Part shown: in pieces, positions 13,354 through 27,700 of the stretch | Numbering within the stretch: position 1 is the stretch's first letter | Layout: the number at the start of each line of letters is the position of its first letter | Assembly: GCA_015680685.1 (NCBI GenBank) | Contig: MNCI01014219.1 | Location: 1,055-65,054, forward strand | Direction: 5' to 3' | Length of the DNA stretch: 64,000 bases | DNA from: Gnetum montanum | Lineage: Eukaryota; Streptophyta; Gnetopsida; Gnetales; Gnetaceae | Notes under the pieces: model-generated | The model's input: only the letters and a program-made list of their open reading frames with translations | Databases searched by the model: none | Told to the model about the DNA's origin: nothing | Translations under genes and position numbers: made by a program

Positions 13354-13618
13354 TGCCCTTATGTGGCAATGGGTGTAAACAAGAATGCTGCCTAGACTAC
13401 TCTTCACCATCATATTTGAGCTAGTGCAACTAAGTACCACCCAGATAGGACACAAAATCTACCACATGAGGAAAGACAGGAAAATGAGTTAAAGTACAAG
13501 GAATTTCAACAGGCAGCAACTTTCATGACTACATAGCATTGGAGGCCAGTCCTCAATGGGATTCATTTCCTAAAGAAGGCCAGATGCGCCTGCACTAGGC
13601 TGCAACATCATGTCTAAT
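13354..13618 (+). pseudogene. J-domain-like C-terminus of LINE L2
   Basis: One frame reads CPYVAMGVNKNAA-stop-TTLHHHI-stop-ASATKYHPDRTQ, then KYKEFQQAATFMTT. This follows the DnaJ J-domain layout: a helix I like Y..LGV...A, helix II ending in KYHPD, and helix III with F...QEA-like spacing. The stops sit where the other copies have Trp and probably Arg, so they look like point decay. It ends with a tail similar to L5 (HW..VLN.I). Confidence 0.75.
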
Positions 13619-13779
13619 GTGGGTTTGTGTTGTCGGGGGTCTGCCTTTTGCAATGTCTCTATCTGTGGTTTTCCCCATGGTGGGCTTGTGGTCCTAGGTT
13701 TCCTTGTGTGGGGCGGTATCCTGTATATTTCACCCCATTTTGCTAAATGTTTGTTAACTGTTTGATTTGTTCATGCGCT

Positions 13780-15335
13780 GGGGATGATCCTCCTAGAATT
13801 TTGTTAGGGGAGTTTATAGGTTGTTTTGCCTATTCCTACAATGGGGGTGGTCCTCCTAGAATTCATCACAACAATTTCAGCCAAATTTTTCAAAAAGGTA
13901 GCAAAAAATGGCAGCTTTTTCAAAAAAAATCTTTGAAATTCAAAAAAAAAATTAATAACTTATTTCAACTAAAAAATTTAAATTTAAAATTCTTCAACCT
14001 TAATTACAATTAAAAATTTAATTAAAAAGTTTTCACTTCTACTCCTAAGCCTCAAAGAACTTATAATGTACAAATTAATGATGAGGATGATTTTGCATGG
14101 CAACAAAGAGTAGTTAAAGTGATATTAGTATGGCGATTACATTCTTAATGAATATATAGATAATATGGCTAAAGGAGTTGATGTATTTTTTGATGTAAAT
14201 TTAGAAAAATAAGTATTTGATAACCATGAATGAATATTTAGAAATGCAAAAAAATGCAAAGGCATTTGAAACTACAAGAGTGGATACTAAAGAAACAATT
14301 AAAGAAGCAAGGGAGGAAAGACTTCTCATTTTCATCCTACTTGTTTCATGCGTCTTATGTTGGGCAACCACATTTGGAACATGGCATCCATTAAGGGGCA
14401 CAAGCACAAGCAGGGTATATACAGATTACATTGGTAAGCATGTCAAGCTAGCAATAGTAATGCTGAATATTTCTGCTAGCGGCTTTTCTACAACAGGCTC
14501 CAACATTGCTGGAAGCACTAACAGGTAACCACAACACTCATATTGCACTGCATGTAAATGCCTGAATTGCCAACTAAGAACACGGACTATCACCGCCATC
14601 GAATTCCAAATCTTCACTGTTAAACTACCACCTATGTAGTTGAAAATATTGCCAAAACCATTGATGCACCACCAGAAGCACCATCACCACCATGGATGCA
14701 AAAATAATCATGATAGCTATAAGAAATGATGCAGCACTCTACAGCAACAATGGCAGAAGTTTCTAGATGACGATGCATATAACATGGCTAGCAGTGGCAA
14801 CTGATATCTAATCCATGGCACATTGCCATGGTCACCGGCAGCACCGGCATCATGTCCATATTTCACTCAATTTGAGTGCTTTTGGTAGATGAAACCAACT
14901 GCAGGAGAATGCAAATGCAAAGAGGCCATGACATCAGAGCCAAGGACTACGGACTCATGCAAATACGTTTCAAAAATTGCAATTCTGAATTGTGTATTTT
15001 TCTGTGGATTGCAATGCAATCAGGATTGCAATTCCAGTTTGACTTGATATGTTTTTTTCTGGATTTTGATCTAGAATTGGACCGCACTCCCAACCTGCAT
15101 TTTTAATCTATAGTTACATCTACCTATTAGGTGAATACCCTATCTTATAGGGCCATCTTATATAGTAACAGACCTGTTTTTGTACTTGGGTTTCTAGAGG
15201 TCATTTTGGCTCGGGCTTCTTTTCAGTACCCCTCATTTTTTGTTTCTTTTTTTGTTTTTTTTTTCTTTTTGATATATAATAATCATCTTGACTTCCCTGA
15301 AAATGCACATCAAACACATGAAAACTGAATTCTAC
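13780..15335. other. 3' flank of TSR3, mostly non-coding
   Basis: This AT-rich sequence lies between the LINE L2 tail and the TSR3 stop codon, so its right end should include the TSR3 3' untranslated region (minus strand). I do not see a convincing AATAAA on the minus strand. Open frames such as 14217-14528 have no recognisable domain. Confidence 0.5.
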
Positions 15336-15462
15336 CTACGAAAGATTCCCACTCTTACCAGAAAGTACTTTATGAATTTTGGAGTTCTCCAAAAGCCAAT
15401 TATTCTGCACAGCTACAACATCTGAACTTCTTTCACATTTAGAATAAGCCCTTAAGAGATCC
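15336..15462 (-). CDS. TSR3: TSR3 terminal exon g
   Basis: It encodes [16 protein letters not shown] then [13 protein letters not shown], continues to GKSGNLS and ends at the TAG at 15336-15338. The acceptor is TACCTGCAG. The AYSKCE..VQN.WL pattern is the usual C-terminus of plant TSR3. Confidence 0.93.
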
Positions 15463-18400
15463 CTGCAGGTATATGCATTGAAAGAGTGAAGAAAAGACTC
15501 TTGAAAACGCATACTTCAAATTCATTGAATATTAAGAAATTGTTCCAACAAGTCGATAAACAAATGTGAATATATTACAAAAAATGACAACAGAATTCTG
15601 TGTTCTTAGCATCATAGCTGTACTGATAGTGTTCTTTGGCATAGTTTGGAAGCACCTGAACACCTAGAAAAACGAATCCATTGAGTTTTATCCTCCTATG
15701 CACCAAGCTAACAAGTTCTTCTAAAGGACTTCGTTTGGTTAGTGATTTTTGTCTACTTTCCCTTGGAAATTCAATACCTGAGTTATCATTCAGTTGAACA
15801 AGAGGGGAAAGAACTCTCCCTTGCTGTCTAGTGTTATCCTTTAATGGAAAATGTTGCTTACATAGGTAACTAAGGCATTTAAAAGCCAACATAAAAGGAA
15901 AATCTCAGCCATTCAATATTATATGAAGAACATTAGTTCCAAATATTTTCCTGTCAACTTATTGGTATTCCAGCCCAATCTATGAAAACCTTGCATGAGT
16001 TGCAGATACAATCGTGGTTATATGATCTTGCAATTGGAACTAACAGTATCTTGCTACTGGCTCATATGGAACAATCAGCTATAGGAAAGATTTTATCACA
16101 TGGTGATTCCTTTCTTTAAATGACAGAAATACAGTCCCTTACCTCCAATGGCGAGTGTAGAGACAAAAACAAAATAGAGCCAGGTTTTGAACGGGGCAGT
16201 ACTTGGCCTCCAAAATGAGGTTTTCCTGAAATGATTATGTTGTGGGATTTTGATAGGTGAGAGCTCAAGAGGATCTGACACCAACTACCAGTACAGTAGG
16301 AATATCAGGGATCTGTGTGATGTCATGTGCCCATAATAGCTTTTATCTGTGGAATTATGAGGATCCCAGCTACTGGTATACTGATATGCTAACTTTTGTC
16401 CATGATTGTATGTATTTTGTACAAGTCCTTAAATCTTGTTCCTCCAGGGATCTGCCCTAATAGATTCGATTGTGTAAGGATTCCAGGGAATGCCAAAGAG
16501 CAGTATCTTTGCATTATCATAATAGACATGATGTATCATGAGGCACCAACCTGCCTATTCATCACGTGCTTGATGTTTATTAGAAAAGAAAACATTGAGG
16601 CGGCTTCCAGACATAAAAAGGGAAAAGCATGAAAGCTATGCCAAGCCATATTTGCTGATAATTAGTTTTCCTTTTTATGAACAAAATAAGAAAAAAGTGT
16701 TCCATGGTCAAAGAAGCGAAGACACTGATATATTACCTGTTCAATGTTAAGAAGGAATGGCCCCATTTGAACTTGCTCAATATTGCATTTGCAGTGTCTT
16801 CCTCCCCACTGAAAATTTAAAAACAGACTTACAACTAGGATAGTGAAACCTTTGATACAAGACGCATGTATTTATGTGTAGATAGTATATATACTTATAT
16901 ACATATACATATATACATATATAGTATATGATGTACACTTCTAGAGGAGCGTGAAGTCAAAATTATTAAAACCATGTGGATGCAATATTATGTTTGTAAC
17001 TGTTGTGAGTCCTGTATTAGAATCCAATGGAAAACCATCAGAAGTAACTCATCATCCATGTGGCAATGTTGCTATGTACTTCATCTGATGGGAAATTGAC
17101 CTGTCAACTGTACTCTAGCATATGCTTCCTAAGACTTGAATGTCTTCTTGAATTTATGTCTGGGATGACGGCAGCAAAGCAGAGTCAACAATTTGTGAAA
17201 ACATGTCTACCCTGGGAATTGTTTACAGCCATGTACTAGGGTGGACTGTGCTTTGATTAAAATGCCATGTTTAGAGTTGTATTTTGGTTGAACTTTATGC
17301 TTGCGGTTATGGATGTTGCTTATATCAAAATAAAAATAAAAAAGTCAACCTCGGAAAAAAAATTTCAACTGTTAAAAAGTCATAAAATTGAAATAGCTAC
17401 TAGAAGTTTGGGAAAAAGCTGTTGGAAAAAGTCAACAATACATAAGATAAAAACTATAAAAGATTTTTTATAGTAAAATATAGAGTAAAAATTAAAAACA
17501 TACTCATGTATATACCAATATAATAAGTGTACAAGTATATAAACATAACATATTGTGTACAAATTCCTTCATCTCTCCCCACTACCTACATATGTTCAAC
17601 ATGTTATTCACACAAAATATTAAAATATTCTATTTCAGTAAAACCTTTGATATTCTAGGTTGGTTTTTAATGTAAAAATCTATAGTTTTTTAATGAAATA
17701 TTACATTGTGTTTAATTAATTTATATAATTAGCCATATACATGCAAGCACTTTCAACTTCATTAATCCAAAGTACCGTTATTAGTACAATAAAGTACAAA
17801 AACAAGTTAATCATTGAAACATACATAGCTAGAATTTTGTTTTGTTTTATTTATTATTATTTTTTTGGCATGATGTTTTGAGTCATTCTAGATTTATCAT
17901 CAATTGCAATTGGTTCTTGAAGGATTAAAAAGAGAATAAATACTGATAAGGTTAAAAGCTAAAGATACTATGCGTAACACCCATCCATATGAAGCAAGAG
18001 TTAACAGTCGAAGCCCCCAATAAGCTGGCTGAAAATGCAAGAGTAAACTTTTCTTTACTAACATGTCGCCTCTAAATTTTTCAGTAATAAATATGTTGCT
18101 GTGCTTCATTTCCAGCAACTTTTCTCTTGAAAATCAAGTCATAAGATGCAATGAAAGAGATTTCACAATGGGAATATGCAAAAGTGCAACTACAAGATAT
18201 AAAATCAAATGAAACACCTTCTCTTAAAGGCCATCAGCAATGCAAGAGCTTCCATTTTATGTTCATATTGTATTATCGCATTGTCTTACGATGCTTTGAA
18301 AGGTCATCACATGACCTTTCTACAGCCATGGAGAGGGTACTTAAATTCTATTAACTAATGAAACTCTAAAGAACAATGTGTCAATAACATATACAACACT

Positions 18401-18722
18401 CCACATGTTCATTATTTAAAATAATACAACTATGATATACATAATATTCTTAATTCATAGGCTAGGTTCCTTCCACTTGATTCATTGGTCAAGTTCCTAA
18501 ACAACATGTGCTTATGTATGTATATTTAAAAGAATCATTCATAATAAGTAAAACATACCTCTTTCAGCCCTTGAAGCATAACATAAAGAAAGAAATCTTT
18601 GTTTTTTCTTTTTTTCCAAATCTAATTGCTGAATAATTAGAATTTACACAATAGCCTTTAGAGATAAGATATCCAAAACTCATATGAATATACACCAAAA
18701 GAAGAACATGAGATACCTGCAT

Positions 18723-18756
<34 letters not shown>

Positions 18757-21700
18757 NAATAGGTTTAAGAAATCATTTCAAGGCACTTAGGTTATGCAGC
18801 ACATAAAAATAAAAGCATAGAAACAACATCATAAATAATACAACATTTCAGCTTCATTTCTTCTCAGCATTCCTTTTGTTCCTTACATTAATATATGCTA
18901 AATCAATGGGTAATACGTACTTAGTACTTTGCATCTTAAATACACAAAACACACATTATCATAACTTAGATCAGTCACAAGAAAGAATAGCTAGTTATTC
19001 AACCAATCATCAATACAAGCATATTAACAAGACTCTAAGTCTCTCATAGTCATAAAATTATATATAATTCTACAAATCAACACTATCCACATACATCATC
19101 ATAACAAAGCAAACTCATAAACATTGCCACAACCTTTAAGATGAAAATATAAGAAAGTTGGGTTGTTACACAATGGGTATCAGTTAGTTTGAAACGATAA
19201 AAAAAATATTGCTTTCTAGGTTTAAAAATAAAAAAAATAGGGAAAACGATAAAATATAGGACTAATTTTTAAAATAGAGCAACTAGTTTTAGAACCAAAG
19301 TAAAGAAGCACTAGCAAAGACCATTTATAATATTCCAACCCCCCAAAAAAAAGCATACAAAAGCAAGCAATAAAGCATAGTTTAAACCTTTAAAAAATAT
19401 TATTAAGTTTAAAACTAAGAAGAAAAAACATAACAATACAAACAGCAGCTAGTTTAGAAAAGGGAAAAAATAACTAAGCAAGCAAAACCTCTAGCAAGAT
19501 CAATTCATGCTTTTAGAAAGTTGTGTAAATATTTCAAAACACTTCGGCAAAAATTCTTGACTTTTTAAAAAAGGTTGGTTGCAATACTTGAAAAAATTTT
19601 GCTGAAAAACTGTGAGACGATGAAGACATTTCCAGTTGTAAAAGTTGGATATTTTTCATTAATTTGGCATTGCAGACTTTTTACTCATTGATCCTCAAAG
19701 TATGCTTAAAAATTTCAATAAAAATCTAGCATTCATTATTGGCAACGAAGGCATTGCAATTAACATTCAGATTGAGCATACTCATTGAAATGTAGGCTAG
19801 AACCAAGTATTTTATGTTTTCTATTCATCAGCATTGTGCTTAAGAAATTCAATTTATTTCCACTGCCTTCACGATTTGTGCATGCTATAGGTTCTTAGTA
19901 ATTTTAACTCAGCTGAAGCAAATACAAATGAATGCAGGTTTTTGTTATCCCTTCATACCAAATCAACAAGGCTGCAGCCAATGCCTCCACACATGATAGC
20001 TCACATGGTTTGCCATAATTTACTGGATTTGCAGCTACAAGCCATGGCACTGCAGTGAAAAAGGCAAAAATAAAAATCAGATATTGAGGCTCATTTTGAG
20101 TAAATTTCTAAAATCTTAGGATATCTATGTGGTGCTTTTCAGACACTTTTGTGATATAATCCTATATTAAAAGACAAGCATATACAGATGATTATAATTT
20201 CGTTCAATTACACATTTTATTTGTTTTGAGAACTCTAAGGTCTTCTGACACATTCTTTAATGATAGTGGCTCAGTTGGATAATCTGAAACTCACATTCTT
20301 TAATGTTAAAGGACGTATATGATGATTGGGCTTGTATGCCTGTGAGATGCTTGTTGGGATTGGAAGCTTATTGTTCTTGAAGATCATCTATGTCCTAGTT
20401 TGTTTAAATATAATAGCTATGTTTTGCTTGCCTATTGTTTTTCCCCTCAAGAATTTTTAACGGATGTCCATTTAAATTCTGGCATGTTGTTTCTGATTCT
20501 TATTTTCATTCGTTTATCTGTTTTTTCCATCAATATTCTACAACCGGTATTAGTGTTGAAAGTAAGAAGCAATGGAGCTTTTTTAAAGCACAAATAAGCT
20601 GGTAAGTGCAAAACATGTGTTTGAGTTATGCTTATGTTGGCACAAGTATTTTAATAGGGTGTTGCAGACAAAGGATGGGTCAAACGCTACTTCCAGGTTG
20701 ACTAATGCAAATTACTTGAAGAATGGAAAACAATTCGCAAAAAAGTGTTCTCCCTCCTAAGGTTGTGTTTGGGCAACAGCATCCTTTATTTCATGGTTCA
20801 ATTCCTTCCATGCATGAACTTTGCTAAAATTTAAAACAATCGTATAACCAATAGATAGATATGAATGATGAATTAAGTGCAGGAGATATGGAAATTAACA
20901 GAGTGCAGAGCCGTGGATAGAACAGGCACAGTGGCAAAGAGAATGAAGGCAACACAGGCAGTGCCTGCGATGGCAGGTCAGAAGCTGGAGGGATAGTTGT
21001 TGAGGGATAGTGGTCAACAGCGAGGATGGTGGAGGTTGTGGAAGTTATGTCAGTGTTGTCAAACGCACGGGGCAGGCAACAGACTATTTTAGAGTGCTGA
21101 CGAGTCCATCGCTGTAAGTGCCTAGGCTTGTTGGCCAGGTTTCACGATGCTCAGATGCCTAGCGCCTTGGGATCGAGGGAATAAAGGAGGTCATTGGTCC
21201 CTAGGGCCTGATGCACCTAAAGATGCAAGGCCCCTTGCAAGAGGGTCTACGCACAATGCAACTTGGCCTTATTAGCAAATCTATTTCTATCGGTGCCCAG
21301 CCATGACTGGAGCATGTTTGAAGATGGGCAATCTTCTCCTGGGGAATAACAAATCTAGAAATCTATTCACTAGCGGGGGAGCTCCTGCTCTTTATTTTTC
21401 CAAATATGGAGGCTAAGGATCAGGTCCTACTAAGGGGGCCCATTGTTCTTCGATGCCAAGGGCCTAGCCCTCACACATTAGTTACTAGGGATGCATTGAG
21501 CCCCTGATCTATTCACATGGGCCCCTATGTAGGTGAGGGTTTCAGGGGTCCCATGAGATTGCGGACCATAGATTTCCTATGAATGCTCATGGGATTTTTC
21601 AATGAGTTTATCACTTTTGACAAGTTCACAACGACAAAGGAACGCATGGGATACGTGAGATCTGTAACAACCCAAATAATGTGATATCTGTGACAAAGGG

Positions 21701-24700
21701 AGCCATGCCACCAAGTAGTGTTGCATATGCCCCAAAGAGGCTAGCCAATGACTAGAGGGTCTCGGCAATGGGTGGGTGTTAGTAAGAAGAAAAGGTCAGG
21801 CTACACTAAAGATTGTCTATGCACATCTAGATCCCTATTATCCAGACTTCAACTTCATCTTCCATCAAGATGAATAGCTACTCTGGAGGGATCTAGAGGG
21901 CAACATTCTGTTACCTCCCAATCATTCTATTCCTTTAATGCTCATGGTAGCTCTCATGAAAGTAGGGCTTAAACCAACAAGCCTGAATTACCAAGTAACA
22001 TAGCATATCATCAAAGATTATTAGCCAACAGAGTCCTAGCTTATAAAAGATCAAAGCATTGAGGCATGTCATGAAGCCTCAAAAGGCAAACAAGTCCCGA
22101 TCCTGCTGTTTTTACAATCATAGGAGGGTTCAAAATTTCTATTAGGGCAATCTCAACACCAACGTCCTCCTCCTTTCAGAGAGAGAGAGACACAACTCAC
22201 CAACAATTACAATCAACCTTGGTGGGTAACCAAGGTGAGGGAAGAACTAGTTCCATAACCATGAAAACCTTAAGGCCAAGGTCTCCAAACCATTCATCAA
22301 AAGAACAACCAAGGGACCAAAGGAGAAGGGCAAGTCGACACCACTCTCCTAATCCTTCACCTTTACCATCCTCCTCATCGTCAAACTCTGACAAGAGGAA
22401 CTGTGAGCAAGACTGAAGGAGGAATGATCGAGACCAAGATGAAGATGACTGAAGCTCCCATCATAGGGATGGAAGAAGCAAGCATAGTCAACAATAAGAG
22501 GAAGGGGAGTATCATCAGGAAAGAAGGCATAGCAAATCACATCATAGGAGAAATGACCATGACAAGGGCAACCCTGAATATAATGATTATGAGAAACCAC
22601 TACTTGCTACAAGAAGCATGATCAATACTTCAAAAGCTGTTCATATTCCTATCAAGCATAGAGAAATAGCTGAATCAAACAACTTGATATGAACAACATC
22701 ACTAAATTTGAAGGAGGACATAATGTTGATCCACAACATCATTTGCAAGCCTCCATGATGTCTGTGCTTTGCAAAACATTGAAATTTAGTGGCAGAAACT
22801 TAAACGGTTCCCCATAACACTCATCAAAGAAGCGGAAAGTTGGTACCAATCCTTGGAGCCAAAATCTATTCACAAATGGAGTACAATGATGGGGTTGTTT
22901 AATGATAAGTAGTAGACATACTCAAGGGTGTCCAACTTGAGAAAACAAATCCAAGGGTGAAAACAAAGCAATCATGAATCCCTGGATACAACCTTGGGTA
23001 GGTATTACTCTCTTTTGCACCAATGCTTAGGCCACGGTTTTTCTCAAAGGGAATAGCTTCACCATGTAATAAATGAGCTCAAAAACAAAACCAAAGAAAC
23101 TCTTGAGGTTTATGCCGAAGGAAGATTGTCACATATGAGGGCCCATCAAATTCAAAGGCTCAATGATCCATTGGCCAAAGAAAAGGGAGAACTTAAAAAG
23201 AGAGAAAGTGCAAAGGAATACAATAGAGATCGCTCCATTCACAAAAGAAATATATGTTTTTGTAATCCTGAGGAGGAAGCACCACTAGACAAAGTGGTAC
23301 AAAGGAAAAACTTGCTGATCCAAAAATCTATTACGGAAATATTGGCCAAGGTAGATAATATGTGGGACTCCTTAGATGAGAAATTCTAAACCACTCTAAA
23401 GATTGTAGAGGAGAAAACGAAGCATGGGAACTGAGATAGGGACAGAAGAAGGAAAAAGGATACACTCAAGGACTATTATCAGCAAAAAGGAAAGGTTGTA
23501 GCAACTGATGAGTTTGTAGATTCTAAAACAAATAAAAAAAAAAGATGTGACTTATGCCAATATGAACATCTTAAAGAATGTTATCCTGTATTGTCATACT
23601 TACAAGAATCTAGGGTGTATGCATTAAATCCAAAGTTTGCAAAAAGGCAATCACCTAAGAGATTGCCTTATTCTAGCAACCACAATATTATCCAAGTGGA
23701 ACACCACCTTAACCTCAAGACTATTATCATCAATGGCAAAACCCACAATTGTAGGGGACGCCAACACCAAGGCCACAATACCCTTATCATCAACCAAACT
23801 CGTATGGTTATTATGTCCAACAACATGTATCTCCTTGTAGCTTTGCAAGTCACACTTCTTTCTCCCATCACTATTATCCTTCTAAATATCACAGAACACC
23901 TACTCCATGAGCCAAATATTTTTCCAGTTATCCTCCTCATTATCAACCACAACACCCCACACATTCCACTTCCACTTTGTTGCCACCTACACCACCTATA
24001 CAAAGAGAAATCCCACTACAGCCTCAACAACGCAATGTCACAAGGGCCATAAACTTATAGTCAGATTACAATTTGAGTAGTTCTAAGCATAAGCCTACGA
24101 AAAGGGCTTTCTTCAAACCCAGTAACCCACCTAAATCCTCACAAGCATCTATGGCTACTAAATCTTCACAAACTACTTCAAAAGTTACCAACAAGCCACC
24201 TTCAAACCAAAGGTGTCATAATATGCATATTGTCATGTTAACTCATGCAATTACCAACTAGATTAAAGCAAGACATCTTCCTAGGAAAGATCTGATCCTA
24301 GAAGTCCTCTGATCTACTTATAAATTGCAAAAAATTATCCATGTAAAGCTCTCCTAGACTCAAGTTCCAAGGTGAACTTAAAAATGTATAAAACTTAGAC
24401 CTTGCCTCCTATAAAAAAATGTAATATCAGGTTAGAGCCTACTAATCAATCCATTACCATTCCAATGGGATTGATGGAGGATATTGTGAGCACTATTTAT
24501 GGATGGTCCTATCCAGCAGATTTCCTAGTAATCCATGTGGACAACTGTAAGGTAGACTTCCCTATTATCATGGAAAGGGCTTAGCTTAGTACAATTAATG
24601 CCAAGCTAGGAATCAAAAACCTTTCCTTGAAAATCTCCAAGGAAAATGATTTTGGAAAAATAGAAAAGAAGAGGGTTCCATGCATCACATATAGTGACAC

Positions 24701-27700
24701 AAGGTGCCATTGCATGCAAAAGATATGGGCCATGAAAAGCACCTCCATCACAACATGCAAGAAGTGTGCCGAAACATCAGACGTTCAAAGGTGCTTATAA
24801 GCAGCAGCCACAAAACAAGAAGGTACCTAGTGGCTGACCATAGATGATAGCTCTAATTCAACAATGTGCATGGAACTAGTTGAGCTCCTCACGAGTGCTT
24901 ATATAAACAAGATGGATGAAATAAAGCAAATTCAGACCCAATTCTTTCACACAAAAGGAAATATGAATTGGGGAGAGTTAAAAATCCTTCAAAACTTTAA
25001 ACATGAACCCCTTGAATTCAAATCTTTACCGGCAATATGCATTTCTTGATAATGATAAGCCAATAATCATCAATGTCAATCTTACTAAAGAACATAAAGG
25101 AAGGTTGCTAAAAGTTTTGAACAAATGGCCAATAGCCTTTACCAAGTCATATGATACATTAACTAGAATAGATCCGTGCATATGCAAGCATCGGATCTAT
25201 ATCAACTCCACCATCAAACCAAAGAGAAAGCTACAAAGAAGGTTGAATCCCAAGCTAAAACAAGTTGTCAAAGATGAAGTTTTAAAACTTCTTAAGGCAA
25301 GATTCATCTATTTTGTGGCAAACATTGAGTGGGTAAGTCCACTTGTTATTGTGCCAAAGAAAGGAGGATAATAGAGGATCTATATTGACTTCAGGTTGTT
25401 GAACATGGCCACATTTAAATATCATTTTCCATTGCCATTTGTAGAGCAAGTATTGGATACAACTACAGTACACCATTACTACAGTTTTCTGGATAGGAAT
25501 AATGGCTACAACCAAATCCAAATTGCACTAGAAAACCAAGCCAAGACAACTTTCACAAGTCCCTAGGGGATTTTTGCATATAAAAAAATGTCCTTTGGCA
25601 TCTATAATGCTCATGCAACTTTCCAGTGCTTAGTCTTAAGCATCTTTCAACAGCACAACGATAGTTGTGTGGAAGTCTTCATAGATGACTTTTCCACCTA
25701 TGGTACTGATTTTAAACAAGCATTGGATAGTCTGGAGCAAGTATTAAAAAGATGTGTGAAAATGAACCCACAACTCAACTAGCAAAAAAGCCACTCAATG
25801 GTTCAAAATGGCATTGTTTTGGGGCACAAAGTTTCAGGAAAATAAAGAAAGGTGGACCTTGAAAAAGTAAGGGTCATCCGAGGAATAACCAGACAACCTC
25901 AAACTGTCAAAGATGTGAGGTCATTCCTTGGTCATATTGGTTACTATAGGCACTTCATTGAAAATTTCTCTAAAATTGCCAACCCACTAATAAAGCTCAC
26001 CAATAAAGATGCAATCTTTGAACAGACTAAGGAATGCAAATAAGCATTCCAACACTTGAAGCAAAAGCTCGTAGAAACTCCAAATCTACACACCCAGACT
26101 AGTCCAGATCATTTCATATCATGACAGATGCATATAACTATGCTTTAAAGGCAATGCTCACACAAATGGATGATCAAAAACATCCATATTATATCCATTG
26201 TGCAAGCAAAAGCATTGTGGGTGTGCAACTCAACTACACCACCACTAAAAAAGAACTCATTGCAATGATGTATGCCTTAGCAAATTTAGGAACTATGTGC
26301 TCATATACCCAATTTTTATGCACACAGACCACAATGCAATCCAATTCTTGATGAACAAACCAACAATAAGCCCCTGTGATATACAGTGGTTGGTGATCTT
26401 ACAAGAATTTGATCTTACCATGGTGGATAGAAAAGAGACCGAGAATGTAGTTGCAAACCATTGGTCTTGATTAAGGTGGGATAACAATGAGGATGAAGAA
26501 CCTTTATCTAATTAATTTCTAGATGAACTCCTCTTTGCTAAGTCTACTGAAGTTCAAGTACCAAGGGTTACCAATTGGTATGATAAGTTCCTCTCATATC
26601 TACTCACGCAAGAGACTCCTACAAAATAGGATCATAGGAAGAAACAATAGTTTCTTCATTAGGTCAAATATTACATGGAAATCGAAAGTAACCTCTCCAA
26701 AGTTTGTGCCGATGGCCTAATACGATGGTGTGTACCTGACGTAGATCAATCACAAATCCTCCAGGATGCTCACAAAGGTCCTTGTGGGGGCCACTACACA
26801 AGAAAGAGGACCGCCACAAAAATCCTCATGGTAGTATACTTTTGGCCAACAATCTTCAGAAATGCTCACCATTTCTCCCCTTCGTGTGAAAGGTGTCAAC
26901 GAGATGGAGGAATGACCACCTAAATGGAAGGGCCCCCATAGTAGATTCAACCACTAGAGCCTTTCGACCTTTGGAATATTGACTTCATGGGATCCATCAG
27001 TCCCATGTCTAATGGAAAGGCCTACATTATAGTTGTTGACTAATATACCAAGTGGGTTAAAGTTGTAGCCATATTTAACTGTACATCTACCATTGCCAAT
27101 TTTTTCAACAATAGGTTTAAAAACAAGTTTGGTGTGCCCATAACACTAATTTTGAACAACAGAATACACTTCATAGGTTCTACTTTTTGCATGTTAATGC
27201 AACGTTTGGGGGTGTAATATAAACTCACAACACCCTATCACCCTCAAGCCACCGGTCAAGCAGAGGTCACCAATAGGGAAATCATAAGAATCCTAACACG
27301 AACGATTTGTAGATATAAGAAACATTGAAGCACCAAACTCAACAATGCTCTTGAGGCATATCGCTCAACATGGAAACTTCTTCTAGGCTACTCTCCATAT
27401 AAGTTGGTGTATGATTAGTTACAAGAACTTCCAATTCAAACTAAACTTCGTACACTCACAATAGCCTATGAACTTGACATAGACATTAACCTAGCATAAA
27501 AAGAACGACTCATGACACTCAATGTGCTAGATGAAAATCGAAAAGTAGCCCTACTAATGAATGAAGTGCACAATGCACATAATAAACAATGTCATAATGC
27601 ACAGATAAGGAAAGTTAGATTCAAACCAAGAGACAAAGTTCTCTATTGGAATCCCATGCATGTGCCTCAACAAACTAAGTTCCAGACATTATGGGAATGA

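Larger units (their letters stand above)
5788..13618 (+). pseudogene. LINE L2 ORF2: endonuclease, RT, zf-RVT, J-like domain (interrupted)
   Basis: ORF2 begins MKILSWSCKGQG, the usual start of an AP-type endonuclease of L1-clade LINEs, and has the SRID-like SCIDKVWV near 6350. A viral insert follows, then the endonuclease end and linker (9622-9987). Reverse transcriptase blocks appear at 10329-10586 (KALGPNGWPIEF frame), 10754-10996 (CVKLDIAKAYDMIQWNAL) and 10984-11217, which retains YVDD in HYVDDTILMTR. The zf-RVT region follows at about 11780-12000, a Glu/Lys/Gln-rich charged stretch at about 12900-13320, and the J-like module at 13354-13618. Numerous stops and at least several frame changes break it. 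Confidence 0.8.
4400..13780 (+). mobile_element. LINE L2, near full length, split by a pararetrovirus
   Basis: The element carries ORF1 (about 4640-5791), then ORF2 from 5788 with endonuclease, reverse transcriptase, zf-RVT, charged region and J-like module ending near 13618. A foreign minus-strand insertion occupies about 6390-9640. Endonuclease sequence stops after SCIDKVWV near 6375 and resumes near 9680 at the place where the L5 copy continues uninterrupted. Without the insert the element is about 6 kb, like L5. Many stops and frameshifts make it inactive. The 3' end after 13620 is diverged and no clear poly(A) is seen. Confidence 0.85.

Noticed and set aside
14217-14528. 103-codon plus-strand frame near the TSR3 3' end
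   Set aside because: No recognisable domain or repeat family. It overlaps equally long minus-strand frames and has no supporting signals.
15575-15892. 105-codon minus-strand frame between TSR3 exons f and g, with splice-like borders
   Set aside because: It lies in TSR3 intron 6, and TSR3 exons f and g join in phase without it. It matches no known protein.
16096-16284. Membrane-segment-like frame on minus ([18 protein letters not shown]) with a possible donor site
   Set aside because: It is intronic to TSR3, which is a soluble enzyme. The frame is short and unsupported.
17900-18118. Minus-strand frame with an acceptor-like TTTTCAG
   Set aside because: It lies in TSR3 intron 5, and exons e and f already join correctly. 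No family match.
23591-24052. 153-codon plus-strand frame and overlapping minus-strand frames
   Set aside because: It is a His/Asn/Ile-rich stretch within the decayed gag/linker of the Ty3/gypsy element, with no domain. Probably a shadow frame.
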